64,000 nt of DNA from Amblyomma americanum (GCF_052857255.1 NC_135497.1:118374744-118438743), one strand, 5' to 3'. Counted from the first letter of the stretch, positions 11,241 to 22,476 are shown. Notes: generated by a model from the letters alone, not told the origin. A program made the numbers and translations.

Positions 11241-12814
11241 CACCACCCAGATATACATATACAGTCTGAGACGTGAGATGCCGTACTGGGATGCCATCTC
11301 TGCGTGAATCCTTCATCCCGTACTCCGAACTCAAGTTACAATTTTTTTCCGTGAGCTCAGCTCAGTGTAAATACATCTAACAATGCACTTAGTCCTCGGT
11401 AATATGGAAACTCACTCTACAGACAATGGACATGGTGAAATGAACATGACTCGTTCTGGCTAATGCCTTTTTCTTGCGTTAACTGCACAGCGATGAAAAC
11501 AATCTCAACTTGCACCAGACCTTTCGTTTCCTGTATTTTGAAGGGAGTACAAAGAGGAAGGCAGTGTGAAAGTGCTAGTGCCTGGTTGATGGTCTTGTGG
11601 TTTCATGTTTTGCAGTGCCCCAATATTCCCGGTCGACGCGCATTACTGCTTGCAGTATTGCAAGAATTACTTTGAAGTAACTCTCTTTGTAGCTAGTACT
11701 AGGTTAAAAGCTGCATGCAGCAGTTTTCAGCCGACTATGTACAGATAAGTACTAGCTGTTAGTGCATTGCGAATGCTTATAGGTAGCCTGAAATCACAAT
11801 GAGACACCATCACGTGTCTCATAAACCATGTTATTTTTAATATAATAGCGTCCAGAATAATGCCCTGAAAGGTCACAAGGTTTTGTTCAATTTTTACTAG
11901 ATTCCAAACCATATGTAGATGCACACGCTACTCATGAACTGTTTTTTAATGCAGGATTGTATTTAAAAGCTAAATATTCAAATCTGTCCACGTATTTTTT
12001 GCCCTCCTATCCGGGAATCCGTCCATGCACACGACGAGAAAACTGAAGCAGAAAAGAGCTCGAGGCTACGTGGAAGTGTTAGTGCGGTTCGAATCAACGA
12101 CTTTAAAATGCCAGTATGGTTAAGTGCTGGCTTTGGACGTTTGTGACGACGCGAGCCGATAGCACTGCTGCTACTGCCATCTGACTGCTGCTGCTGCTGC
12201 TGATATTGAATGAAAGGTAGGAAAGTGCAGCGGCCTGACTACAAGTTTCTTCTAGGCCGCTATCACTGCCGAGTGCAGATTGAGCAGCCACGACCACCGG
12301 AGTGAGTGCTGAAACAACAGGTGCCCCTTTTTACCTAAGAAGCTTATGGCAAATCCTTTTGGAAAGACCACAGCACTGTTCAGGTATCCTGAGAAGTTGG
12401 CACGAGACACAATCGAAGATTTCCTTATCAGTACATTATCAAGAAATTGCTTTTACGAATGCCGCACGATCTGCATGTCTTGTTTTTTCGCGAGGTCTCC
12501 ATATTTCCGCGAAAATGTCTGCTTATTCTATTGCCTCCCAAACATTTTTCCAGAAAGTGATAAAAGATACCTGTTTTAGAATCTGGTTTTTGATTTTCAT
12601 GATTTTACAAAGAAGCAGAAGGACTGAAATAACTATAAACCGAACTTTTATACATGCACAAAATACAAAAATAACTGAATAAATATCACAAAAGTTCGCT
12701 TTCACACCAATATATTTGCCGCAGTTTGGATTCTACGGCACACCTCTTTTCAGAGTTCAGGTTAGTGCCTAGCGTTCACCCGAAACGATGTTTCACATGT
12801 TAAGTAGTTCAAAG
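11241..12814. other. No gene recognised
   Basis: AT-richer sequence with short frames only. A short (CTG)n tract lies at 12186-12202. No domain, exon or repeat partner was recognised. Confidence 0.5.
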
Positions 12815-13290
12815 TAGTCATCATGACCATCAGCTTGACTGCACTCACTGCAGGGCACAGGCCTCTCCCAAGCTTGCCCAATTAACCTTGTCCTCTGCCA
12901 GCTGCGTCTACCGTTTCCCCACAAATTTCTCAATCTCATACGCCCACCTAACTTACTTGAGCCCCCTGGAACACTTGCCTGCTCTTTGAATCCCCACCAT
13001 TACCCATAAGGACTAGCGGTTATCTTGCCTTCGCATTACATGTGCTGACCAAATTCAATTCTTCCTCATGATTTCGACTACGATGTAACTAAGCCGCGTT
13101 TGTTCCCTCACCCACTCTACCTGCTTCAGCTCTCTTAATATTACATTTCTCATCTTTCTTTCCTTAGCTCTCTGACTTGTCCTCAACTTAAGCTACGCCA
13201 TTTTTGCTAGCCAGCCTTCACGTTTTTGCCCCATAGGTGAGTACCGGTAAGAGACCGCTGTTATATACTTTTCTCGTGAGGGATGTTGAT
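12815..13290 (-). mobile_element. RTE LINE 3' end fragment
   Basis: This is the reverse complement of the C-terminal end of an RTE LINE. The plus strand shows 'actgcagggca.aggcctctccca', 'ttaaccttgtcctctgccagctgcg' and 'gtgagtaccggtaagag'. These are the antisense of the end of the copy at 16.68-17.1 kb ('cttaccggtactcac', 'agctggcagagga', 'ccctgcagtggg'). It is short, 5'-truncated and has lost its frame. Confidence 0.7.
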
Positions 13291-13559
13291 AAACCGCCAT
13301 CCACGGGAAGCGAGTACTTTCATGCGCCTCGAGGCTACAGGGAACCTTTTGTGCTATTCGCGAAGACTTATCTTTTACAGTGAGACATGCACGCTGGAAG
13401 CTTTTGCAGTATGCTCGTGCCTTGGAAAAGCCTTGTAAGCTACGGCGGGACAAACTGGCAGTAAATTGGAAATGTTCGTTTTATCACCAGAAACATAGCC
13501 AAGTTATCGAGACTAATAAAAGATAGCTAGAAAGAAGATACAGGACTAGCCGCAGCCTT
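13291..13559. other. No gene recognised
   Basis: Short spacer between the RTE tail and the CR1-like LINE. Nothing was identified. Confidence 0.4.
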
Positions 13560-13632
13560 TCTACTAGGGGCCGGCAAGACTGTTCTGCATCTGTACTGCA
13601 GCCCTTGACCGTTCGTTGTAAACTGCCGAAGC

Positions 13633-14140
13633 ATGAAAAATAAAATAGATGACTTTGCAGCTCTAGTATCTGCCGTTAGGCACATATTGTCGTTGCCGCA
13701 GAATCTTGGCTTCATGATTCTATTCTGGACACTGAATATTTCCCAACTGGTTTCGAAATATATCGTCGTGACAGGAATACCCAGGGATGATGTGTGTTCC
13801 TGCATGCTTGTGAATCCTTGCCTGCGATCTGCTGCTTTGTCCTCGCCTCTGGAGTGCGGCGAATCAGTTTGGTGCAATGTGCAGTTAGATAATGGTCTTC
13901 ACTTAGCTGTTGGCTCGTTCTACCGTTCTCCTGCATGTACTAATCCTGACGTTTTTAAATAGCTATCAAACTTTTTATCTTCGCATAACCTAGATGTTGC
14001 TTTAGGTGGTGATCTTAATATGCCCACTATCCAGAGGGACAACCATGAATGCAATATGACAGACTCGAGTGCCTTATCAGTAGGTTTTTCTGAATTTATT
14101 TTAGCTAATGACCTGTACCGATGAGTCAGTTGCAGAGCCA
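13633..14140 (+). pseudogene. LINE endonuclease (APE-like), C-terminal half
   Basis: An open frame to 13962 includes an LHLAVGSFYRSP block, typical of LINE APE endonucleases. It is followed, past a stop at 13960-13962, by a frame with ALGGDLNMP, the GDFN-type metal-binding motif. The enzyme would nick target DNA to prime reverse transcription. It is broken by stops. Confidence 0.6.
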
Positions 14141-14234
14141 GCAAGGCAATGAAGTAACGGTGCTTCTATCCTCGACTTAATTTTTACTAACATACCGTCC
14201 ATCACTAGTGACATTATGGGCGTTCCGGGAGTAA

Positions 14235-14621
14235 GTGACCATGACTGCGTTGTTTGCACATCTTATGCCTGTTAACTCTCGAATAGCACGTGCGGGAACC
14301 AGAAAGGTTTATTTCTATGAAAATGGTGATTATACTCCCATCTGCACTCAGCTTAAATCTTCCTTACGTGAATTCACTGCGGCCGGTGAAAGTTTAGATT
14401 GTAATGTGTTGTGGTTAATGTTTACACATATACTTGAAAGCTTAATTGCTCAGTATATCTCTAGTAAAGATATGGCTTGTAAAAGGCGAGCTGATAAGCC
14501 ATGTGTGACTCGCGAGACTTGTTTGTTTATCAGAACAAAAGACACCGCCTCCTATGCAGGTACAAAAAGAGCAATTATCGCTCTCTATGACTCCTTAAAG
14601 CGTCTTGGCATTGGAATATAA
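14235..14621 (+). pseudogene. LINE linker between endonuclease and RT
   Basis: A 128-codon open frame lies in the position of the spacer between the endonuclease and reverse transcriptase domains of the CR1-like element. It has no motif of its own. Its content (basic, RADKPCVTRE then RTKD) fits the usual LINE spacer, and I infer its identity from position. Confidence 0.45.
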
Positions 14622-16289
14622 ATTAATAATTTGGTAGCCAAACGCGACTATTTTTATGCTTTGGGAGATAAGCTGGAAAACCACTTCTAAGGAAATGTGA
14701 AAATTTTTAAAATCGAAAGGAAGAGCGCCCGTAGGAATCCCAAACTTAGTAGATTGTAACGGTGTACTGGTGGATGTTGATTATAAGAAGGCCTTTTCAT
14801 TTAACACTTAATTCGAGTCAGTTTTCACTCCGCCTTATTCTGGAAAATTTACTCCAGTCTCTAAGGCACTAACGAGTGATACTACTGACCAGGTTATTAC
14901 GCACAGTGGTGTAGCAAAATTACTTCAATATATTAAAGCTGGTTCTGCAGGTGGGCCCAACGGTCTTCCTGCGTATGTCCCGCGGGTCCGCTCTAGTGTA
15001 ATTGCTCACTATTTAGTGATTTTGTTCAACAAATCGCTTTAATCCAGCCCTCTTCCTGACGAGTGTAAAATGGCTGATGTAGTTCCTTTTCGCAAACGTG
15101 GCTCAAAGAATAGTGTCGCTAATTAGAGGCCTATCTTCCTTACTTGTATTTGTTTCAAATTAATGGAGCACATCATTTACAGTTCCGTGATGAAACACCT
15201 CGAAAGGTATAAATTCCTGACCGACTCCCAACATGGTTTCAGGTCTGGTCGCTCATGCATGACACAATTAACCGAAACGCCAAAGCATGAGGGCGTCTAA
15301 CCCTACCGACAGAAGAGAAGTGACAGAGCTAATTGAAGTTAATAAATGAGCGCAAGATAGGCGACATAAGAAAGTTTAATATGGAGAGAATCGAGCATGC
15401 TCTAAAGAATGGAGGTAGCCTAAAAGCGGTAAAGAGGAAACTAGGCATAGGTAAAAATCAGATGTATACGTTAAGATACAAGGAGGGCAACACCATTAGC
15501 GATATGAATAGATAGTTAACGTAGCCGAAGAGTTCTACACAAATCTGTACAGTAGCCAATGTAATCAGAGCCTTAATGAGAGAGACAGTAGCGCACACCA
15601 TTGCATCATCCCGCCAGTAATAAAAGAGGAAGTAAAGACAGCCTTAGGAGAAATTGAAAAGCAGCAGGGGAGGATCAGGTAGCATCAGATCTGTTGAAGG
15701 ATGGGGAGGAGATCGTGCTAGAAAAACTAGCCACCCTGTATACGCAATGCCTATTGACCTCGACAGTACCAGGAGCTTGGAAGAATGCAAATATCTTAAT
15801 TCATGAGAAGGGAGATGCCAATGACTTGAAAAAAACAGATCGATCAGCTTAGTATCCGTTGCCTACAAGGTATTTACTAAGGTAATCGCTAATAGAGTCC
15901 GGGCAACCTAAGACTTTAATCAACCAAATAATCAGGAAGGCTTTCGTAAAGGATATTCCACAATAGATCATATTCACACTATCAATCAGCTGATAGAGAA
16001 ATGCGCGGAAAATAACCAACCTCGATATATAGCCTTCATTGATTACGAGAAAGCATTCGACTCAGTGGAAACCTCAGCAGTCATAAAGGCATTGCGTAAT
16101 CAGGGTGTAGAAGAGCCTTATGTCAAAATACTGTAAGATATATATAGCAACTGCACAGCTACTATAGTCTTCCATAAAGTCAGCAATAAAATTCCAATAA
16201 GGAAGGGCGTCAGGCATGGAGACACGATCTCGCCAATGCTATTCACCGCCTCTTTGCAGGAGGTATTCTGAGGCCTAAATTGGGAACAG

Positions 16290-16913
16290 TTGGGAATAGG
16301 AGTAAATGAAGGGTACATAGATAATCCGCGATTCGCTGATGACACTGCCTTGCTGAGTCACTCAGAAGGTGAACTGCAAATTATGATCAATGAGTTAGAC
16401 AGGCAGAGCAGAACGCCGGGTCTAAAAATTAACATACAGAAAACCAAGGTAATGTTCAACAGTCAAGCAAAAGAACAGCAGTTCACTATTAGCAGCAAGG
16501 GCCTGGAAGTGGTAAAGCAATATGTCTACTTTGGGCAGGTGGTGGCCGCTGATCCGGATCATCAGATGGAAATAACTACAAGGATAAGAATGGGGTGGAG
16601 AGCATATGGCAGGTTCTCTCAGATCATGAATGGCAGTTTACCAATTTTCTTTAAGAGAAAAGTGTACAACAGCTGTATCTTACCGGTACTCACCAAGGGG
16701 GCAGAAACGTGCAGGTTTACGAAAAGGGCTAAGCTTAAGTTAAGCATAACGCAGCGAGCCATGGAGAGAAAAATGATAGGTGGAACGTTAAGAGACCGGA
16801 AGCGGGAAGAGTGGGTGAGAGAACAAACGCGAGTGAATGACATCCTAGTAGAAATCAAGAGGAAGAAATGGGCTTGGGCAAGGCATGTAACGCAAAGGGA
16901 AGATAACCGCTGA
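16290..16913 (+). pseudogene. RTE reverse transcriptase, C-terminal frame
   Basis: A 207-codon open frame holds the catalytic RFADDTALL motif at residues 14-22 and the thumb/C-terminal region of an RTE reverse transcriptase (KTKVMFNSQ, YVYFGQVV, YNSCILPVLTKGAET). It is the longest surviving piece of the nested element. The N-terminal RT motifs lie upstream beyond in-frame stops, so no full enzyme can be made. Confidence 0.7.
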
Positions 16914-17091
16914 CCTTTAAGGCTAACGGAGTGAATTCCAAGAGAAAGTTAGCGTAGCAGAGGGCGGCAGAAGGTTAGGTGGGCGGATGAGATTAAGAAG
17001 TTTGCAGGTAAAGCGTGGATGCAGCTGGCAGAGGAAAGGGTTAATTGGAGAGACATCGGAGAGGCGTTTGCCCTGCAGTGGGCGTAGTAAG

Positions 17092-17155
17092 GCTGATGAT
17101 GATGATGATGGTAGTGGTGGTGATAATGATGATGATGATGGTGATGATGATGACA
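17092..17155 (+). repeat. (GAT)n-rich microsatellite, RTE 3' tail
   Basis: Tandem gat/ggt triplets directly follow the end of the RTE coding sequence. Simple-repeat tails are normal for RTE elements. On the other strand this gives a false poly-His frame. Confidence 0.8.
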
Positions 17156-17661
17156 GTTTCCCATGTCCTGTTACTCCATAACCTATAGTTTCTTGGCGTA
17201 CAAAGCAAATTGTTTCAATGGAATAATGATTACCTGCATGGGCGCAAGCAACGCGTTTTAATAAATGGTGCTTTTCAAACGCTGCAGTGGTCACTTCTCG
17301 TGTCCCGCAGGGATCTGTGTTGGGGCCTTTAGTGTTCTTAATCTATGTCAATGACATAGTCGAAAGTGTGACTTTCCAGGCGTGGCTATACACGGACAAC
17401 TGTGTTTTGTATCGTTCTACTAAAGCACCATGTTACTGAGATAATCTTCAGCAAAACTTATACCGCATTCAACTCTGGTGCGATAAATGGAAAATGTGTT
17501 TGAATACTGCAAAATGTTACTGTATTTCTTTTACGCTCAGGGGCAGTCCAATTTTGCCTCACTACCTTTAAAACAACTAACCTTTAAATAAACAACCGTT
17601 TATAAATATTTTGGTGTTTATTTTTCTGCTGACCTGACTTGGAAAAAACAAACCGAATATA

Positions 17662-18000
17662 TTGTCAAAGGCAGCAGGAATGTTGAACTTCTTAAAGAGG
17701 AATTTCCGAGATGCACCTCAGAAGGTTAAGAAAATTTTGTATTTCACAAACATCAGATCTATTACGGAGTACGACTGCGCAGTCTGGGATCCTCAAATCG
17801 GGACCCATTGTGCTATGCTGAAGCGTGTACAGAATCGTGCAGCGCGATTTGTCGCAAGCAAATATTCTTTTAATGTCCGTAGTAGCTACATCAAGCATGG
17901 GTTGAACTGGTACTCACTGAAAAAGCGCCGTTTGGGAATTAAGTTACAACTTCTCTACCGGATTTACTGCAATAAAACTGCCATTAACCTAAATGTAGTT
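17662..18000 (+). pseudogene. CR1-like LINE ORF2 C-terminus
   Basis: The frame reads ITEYDCAVWDPQ and LKRVQNRAARFVA, the conserved region after the RT thumb in CR1/Jockey-like LINEs. Similarity fades near 17990; the rest of the open frame to 18231 looks unrelated. Confidence 0.7.
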
Positions 18001-19333
18001 GGAGTCGGCGCCTGCCCTTTCGTGTCTGAGTTCGTCTTTTTAGCGCCAGTGGAACTTTTCCTTTATTCATCCTACGCAAGCGATCCTCCTCTGACGCCGT
18101 CGCCTTCTTTCCCCGAGGGCAGAGGGAGAGAAGGCGGCACGAAAAGGGACGAAAACTTCAGCGGCACGAAAAGGCAGAAAGAGAGGCGTACCGGTACAAC
18201 CCAGAGGCGTTGTGGTCGCTGTAGCTTTTAGGCGCCGGACTGCAGGTCTCACGATGAAGCCGCGCCTGCTTGTAAGTGGGAAAGCAAAATTTGGTGTTTG
18301 CCTCAAGGCATTCCTGTTTAGAGTTCGCGGGCGTGACAGGAGCACAGCCACGGTGCGGTGGGCAGAAGAGGGCGCACTCTGCGCAAACGTACGTCTCAGC
18401 TATGCCCTCGGGGCTCGCTTTCAACTGTATTTTTATCAGGAGCAGAGTTTTCATCAAAACCGAATTAGTGAGCCTTTTTGCTGCTGCTGTCCTGTGACAC
18501 AAGAAGCACTTTTTACTTTTGAGTTGCTGTGTTATGATCGGGCGAATTTATGGCGCTCCGGCTTGAACCATTTATTTAATTGACTGTTGTCCTTAGAAAG
18601 TGGGTTCCTGCGTTGTTTTCCATTCGCAAAAATCTTGGTCGGTTAAGCAGTCTGCCTCCGCGTAAAGTCGGCGCTTGCGATGTTAAAGCTAATGAAATAA
18701 TTGAATTATGAATTGAGAATAGTGGGGTTTCACGTCTTGAAGCAACACATGGACTCTAATTGCCAACGTACAGTTGAGGACTCTGGATCGATTTCGACCA
18801 CCGGGGGTTCTTCAACGTGCACTGGCATCGCTCAGCACACGGGCGCCAAAAGCGACGTTGCGAATGCGCAATCTAAACAGCAAATACTTCTTGCGTGAGC
18901 CAGGCATATTCCCAAGCAGCACAGGTCATCGGCCCAATATTGCAACAGGATAGTCTCATCCTGGTCCTTTGTAAGCCCGGCCTTTGGCAATACGGTTCCA
19001 ATGTTTGGCCAATTACTTGTGCGCCTCGGGTTGGAGCTTCAGACACAATAAATCCTCGGTTTCTATCCCTGGCGTTGTGTGGCTGGAGCATGCACTGGTC
19101 AACAGAAAAAAAATGTTAAGAGAATAAAGGAAGCGCCGTCCGCGTTTCTTGTTCGCGTAAAACCTGTTCCTGGCGTTAAAATCTGGGACATATGATATGT
19201 ATTAAGAGCAAAAAGGGGTTCCTGATAACGTACTGGCGTTAGCGTGCGTGAACCGTCGTGGTTCTGAACCTATATCAGCTTCTGACTTGTGTTGGTGCTA
19301 ACCTCTCTCTGGAAAGGTATGCCTTTTGGAGCA
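18001..19333. other. No gene recognised
   Basis: Overlapping short frames on both strands (the longest is 123 codons) without recognisable domains. A small duplicated 'cggcacgaaaag' motif occurs near 18135 and 18163. Confidence 0.4.
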
Positions 19334-19578
19334 GCCGCCTCGGTGGCTGAGTGGTTGCGGTGCTGTGCTGAAGACCCGAAACACGCGGATTCGATCCCGA
19401 CCGTGCTGGTCGCGTTTCGATGGAGGCGAAATGTTTGATACCCGTGTACTGTGGGATGACAGTGTATGTTAAAGAAATCTAGGTGGTCAAAATTAAATGG
19501 ATTCCTCCACGGCGGCGTACATCATAGACTACATCGGTTTTGCACGTTAAACCCCATAAAGAAAACTAAATCAAACCT
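19334..19578 (+). mobile_element. tRNA-derived SINE (Ruka-like)
   Basis: The head has a pol III A box (TGGCTGAGTGG, 19344-19354) and B box (GGATTCGATCC, 19387-19397). It is followed by a non-tRNA body ('gtatgttaaagaaatc..aggtggtc', 'gcacgttaaacccca') ending in an A-rich tail. The order matches the Ruka SINE family described in ixodid ticks. It is not a functional tRNA gene because the acceptor stem does not close. Confidence 0.8.
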
Positions 19579-20073
19579 TTTGGATGACGGTCACCGCTCT
19601 GTCCCGGTTATGCGTCGTCGTCTTTGTAGTTGGCTGCAAAATCACGTGAAAATGAAATTGAGGAAAAAAATCACGAGGGCTCTTAGCTTCGCCTGAAGAG
19701 TAGACGCGATAGCGCCTTCTTCTAATTTATCCTCTTTTTATTTCTTGTCCTTCTCATTTCTCATCGCTTGCTTATACAATATCACATTACAGATCACGGC
19801 CATCGATTACACTCGCAATTAACAATCATATAACTGATTACCAATCACCAATAAAAATAACCGATTACCAATCACTATCAAGGTTACACTCCATTCTACG
19901 ACACTACACACTCAAACACACCATTGGTTTCAGCAGACTGAAGCACGATAATAACGCCTATTCATTACGCGCAAATTTTTGATGCTTACTTAGCTCCCCC
20001 TCCCCTCTTTAGTTTGGCCGTGGCGGAAGAGTACTTGCCTGTGTAAGTTCGAACAACAATGGTCAAAGCTTCG
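19579..20073. other. No gene recognised
   Basis: AT-rich spacer containing tandem-like 'gattaccaatcac' motifs near 19835-19880. No coding signal. Confidence 0.4.
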
Positions 20074-20093
20074 TATAGTGTAGATTCTTAGTC
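20074..20093 (+). repeat. Flanking direct repeat of the Penelope-like element (left)
   Basis: The 20-nt segment TATAGTGTAGATTCTTAGTC recurs at 22477-22496 with one mismatch. It is probably the target-site duplication. Confidence 0.65.
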
Positions 20094-20148
20094 GAGCGTT
20101 TGACGGAATCCCGTCTGGCGAGGAGGGAACATGATAGCAGAAAAAGAG

Positions 20149-20210
20149 GAGCACTCGCCAAAAAAGAAAAAGGAAAAACAAAGACGTTTCGGGGCCCGTA
20201 CGGCCCGTCT
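20149..20210 (+). repeat. Penelope terminal inverted repeat, left arm
   Basis: Runs from 'gagcactcgcca' through 'caaagacgtttcgggg' to 'cccgtacgg'. It is the reverse complement, with few mismatches, of 22403-22463. Confidence 0.8.
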
Positions 20211-20230
20211 GCACGCCTTTTGGAAGGCAA

Positions 20231-20782
20231 GTGATTGCGCAAGCTGAGAAGCGTCTACTTCATGCCCGTATTTCGGATACCAGATGCACCATCAAACGCC
20301 TGGAAAATGATGTTTTCTTCGCGCAACGCATGCTGGACGATTGCCTCAACAGCGATTTTCCCAGCGTCCTGCTTCACGCCAACAGTGCTGCTGCCATGTC
20401 CCGTCAAGAGAGAAGCAGAGCCGAAGAAGCCAAGTTCTGTTTGTTGCTGGACAACAGCGTCGTTTCTCGTGCTGCATTCGGGATACACAACCTATCTTCC
20501 CACCACCTGGACCCGGCAGAATTGAGCCTCCTAAGCCGAGGCCTTAATTTCAATACCGGCGCTCAGCCAAACGGGCGTAGAATGGCCTGCGCTGTGGAGC
20601 AGGCAGTCCGCAAGGTAGATTCTGGTAAGCGGGAAGAAGCTCGTTACCGTGCCATCGGGGTCCTTTCGAAGCGTTGCGGGGGAAAAACAGAAACGTTGAC
20701 TTCCCCTGAAATGCATGCCTTGAAAAGGCTCCAAGAGAACGAAGAAATTGTGAAACCAATCGGACTACATCCAAAAAAATGA
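20231..20782 (+). pseudogene. Penelope-like element ORF, N-terminal part
   Basis: A 183-codon frame with a coiled-coil-like start and the block LSLLSRGLNFNTG, found N-terminal to the RT in Penelope-like proteins. It ends HALKRLQENEEIV then runs out of frame. Normal relatives continue with an (L)PADKGN-type motif, which is destroyed here. The next frame (20779-22365) resumes at TTILQDEAMYEKV. One frameshift near 20775 therefore separates the two parts of a single protein. Confidence 0.75.
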
Positions 20783-22365
20783 CGACGATTCTCCAGGACG
20801 AGGCGATGTATGAAAAAGTTAAACGTGACCCCACAAAGAAGGTAGAGACAGAACTTCAAAGTCTACTTTCCGACGTGTTCAAGTTCATCCCACCAGAGAA
20901 TAAGCACCTCTATTTTCGGCTGCAGTGCCACAACGGTTCGGCACCTGCTATCTACGGCCTTCCTAAGGTGCAGAAGCCGGACGTGCCACTACGCCCTCTC
21001 GTAGACTTTACGCGCTCTCCTTTGCACGCGCTCTCCGGATACTTACATCAAGTGATTCGCCCTCTGGTTGGAAGAACAACGACGTATGTAAAGGACTCCT
21101 CCCATTTCGTCAACAAGCTTAAGGACGTCACTATAGACGACGACGATGTCCTAGTCTCTTTCGACGTGAAGTCAATGTTTACGTCAGTCCCGGTAGACTT
21201 CGCAGTTTCATCCTGCAAACGCCTTTTAGAAAACGACGCCTCGCTTCCTTCACGTACGCCTTTTGAGGTTGTTGACCTTTGTCGTCTGCTCGATTTCTGC
21301 TTGCGCAACACGTATTTTGTATTTAGGAAGCAACACTACAAACAACTTTTTGGCACAGCCATGGGTGCTTCTGTCTCCGTCGTGTGCGCAAACATTGCTC
21401 TTGAACGCATTGAAGCAGAGGCACTTGGTTCATTTCATCCAGCCCCTAAACTGTTTCTCCGGTACGTCAATGACTGTTTTTATGTGATTCGCCGACAGGA
21501 TGCAAGCCATTTCCTTGAGCACATGAACTCCTTTCAGCCGACAATTCAATTCACCAAAGAAGAACAACAGAATGGAGCCATTCCCTTCCTGGATGTGCTT
21601 GTGCAAAGAACAAGCAATGGGCTCGCAACGAGCGTGTACCGCAAGTCCACTCACACTGGTCGGTACCTGAGTTTTCATTCGGCACACCCTGTCGCACATA
21701 AACACTCCGTTGCATCTGCACTTTTCGGCCGCGGTTTCCGCCTTTGTTCAAGTCCGAGAACACTCAGATCCGAACTAAAAATTGTGAGGAAGGATCTTGC
21801 CAACAACGGGTACCCGAAAAATATGATAATCACTGCAGAACGCCGCTGTTCACGTAGAAACGTGGAAACAACGGCCACCAAGAAAAGCAAGCGAGCAAGC
21901 ATCCCCTACGCTCCAGGAATGAGCGAGGCCTTAGCCAGGGTCTTCAAGGACTACAATGTCCATATCGCCCACGTGCCACCAAGTAAGCTGAAGCAAAAAC
22001 TTGTCAGAGTTAAAGACCGGGTTGAAAGAAACAGATTCCCCGGAGTGGTGTACAAGATCCCCTGCAAGGACTGCAAAGCTGCATACATCGGCGAATCAGG
22101 CAATTTTATCAGGCGCTTAAAACAACATCAAAATGACGTCGCCAATGGCCGCACGAAAGAAAATGCCTTGGCTGAACACTATCAAGTTGCATCCCATGCC
22201 ATCGATTGGAACAACGCCTCAGTCATCGCGACGGCGAAGTATTTATCGTCCCGTTTACTTCTAGAATCACTTCACATCCAAACGACACCACATGTATTAA
22301 ACCGAACGAGGGGTAATCTTCCTGAGATCTACGCATGCTCATTACGTCACCTGCACCGTACATAA
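20779..22365 (+). CDS. Penelope-type reverse transcriptase / GIY-YIG endonuclease
   Basis: This 528-codon frame has Penelope RT blocks: YGLPKVQKPDVPLRPLV (about residue 55), SFDVKSMFTSVPV (about 126), FGTAMGASVS (about 189) and the active-site loop RYVND (226-230). It ends in a GIY-YIG nuclease: GVVYKIPCKDC, AYIGESGNF and RRLKQHQNDV at about 420-450. The enzyme would copy element RNA and cut target DNA. YVDD has become YVND, so one metal-binding Asp is Asn and polymerase activity is doubtful. The frame lacks its N-terminal partner because of the upstream shift. The shown start is only the first ATG after that shift. Confidence 0.85.
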   Translation: MTTILQDEAMYEKVKRDPTKKVETELQSLLSDVFKFIPPENKHLYFRLQCHNGSAPAIYGLPKVQKPDVPLRPLVDFTRSPLHALSGYLHQVIRPLVGRTTTYVKDSSHFVNKLKDVTIDDDDVLVSFDVKSMFTSVPVDFAVSSCKRLLENDASLPSRTPFEVVDLCRLLDFCLRNTYFVFRKQHYKQLFGTAMGASVSVVCANIALERIEAEALGSFHPAPKLFLRYVNDCFYVIRRQDASHFLEHMNSFQPTIQFTKEEQQNGAIPFLDVLVQRTSNGLATSVYRKSTHTGRYLSFHSAHPVAHKHSVASALFGRGFRLCSSPRTLRSELKIVRKDLANNGYPKNMIITAERRCSRRNVETTATKKSKRASIPYAPGMSEALARVFKDYNVHIAHVPPSKLKQKLVRVKDRVERNRFPGVVYKIPCKDCKAAYIGESGNFIRRLKQHQNDVANGRTKENALAEHYQVASHAIDWNNASVIATAKYLSSRLLLESLHIQTTPHVLNRTRGNLPEIYACSLRHLHRT

Positions 22366-22402
22366 GTAACCACCTTCGCCCATCCGCTGCCATTGTGAAC
22401 AA

Positions 22403-22463
22403 GGGACCCGTACGGGCCCCGAAACGTCTTTGTTTTTTCTTTTTCTATTTTGGCGAGTGCTCC
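22403..22463 (-). repeat. Penelope terminal inverted repeat, right arm
   Basis: Reverse complement of 20149-20210: 'gggacccgtacgggccccg', 'aaacgtctttg', 'tggcgagtgctcc'. Confidence 0.8.
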
Positions 22464-22476
22464 CCTTTTTCTACTA

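Larger units (their letters stand above)
15278..17157 (+). mobile_element. RTE-type LINE, 5'-truncated, nested in the CR1-like LINE
   Basis: The insert starts after the endonuclease and covers the RT to the 3' end. Visible blocks are NLYSSQCNQ (15.54 kb), QEGFRKGYST-type sequence (15.94 kb), FIDYEKAFDSVE (16.04 kb), FADD (16.335 kb) and the long C-terminal frame 16290-16913. It ends with the RTE-typical WADEIKKFAGKAW block and a (GAT)n tail. Stops at about 16134 and 16270 and other frame breaks make it inactive. Exact ends are uncertain because no target duplication was found. Confidence 0.75.
13560..18000 (+). mobile_element. CR1/L2-like LINE, decayed, split by an RTE insertion
   Basis: Two collinear parts of one LINE flank the RTE copy. 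The left part (13.56-15.28 kb) has the endonuclease C-terminal half (GGDLNMP near 14008) and the reverse transcriptase N-terminus (GSAGGPNGLPAY near 14944, QHGFRSGRSCMTQL near 15230). The right part (17.19-18.0 kb) has RVPQGSVLGPL near 17300, the catalytic loop and a typical CR1 C-terminus. The loop reads YTDN instead of Y/FADD (near 17389), losing an active-site Asp. The piece bearing RT motif A is absent. Stops and frame changes are frequent. Confidence 0.75.
20094..22476 (+). mobile_element. Penelope-like retroelement, near complete
   Basis: It lies between 20-nt direct repeats. It has inverted terminal arms (20149-20210 and 22403-22463) and encodes a Penelope-type reverse transcriptase with a C-terminal GIY-YIG endonuclease. 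The coding region is one gene broken by a shift near 20775, in an A-rich run where the conserved ADKGN-type motif should be. The catalytic YVDD motif reads YVND. A second remnant of the same terminal structure lies at 35.2 kb. It is probably a recent but inactive copy. Confidence 0.85.

Noticed and set aside
16949..17164. Poly-His protein on the minus strand
   Set aside because: Antisense reading of the (GAT)n tail of the RTE LINE.
19334..19410. Possible tRNA gene with A and B boxes
   Set aside because: No closing acceptor stem, and it continues into a SINE body with an A-rich tail.
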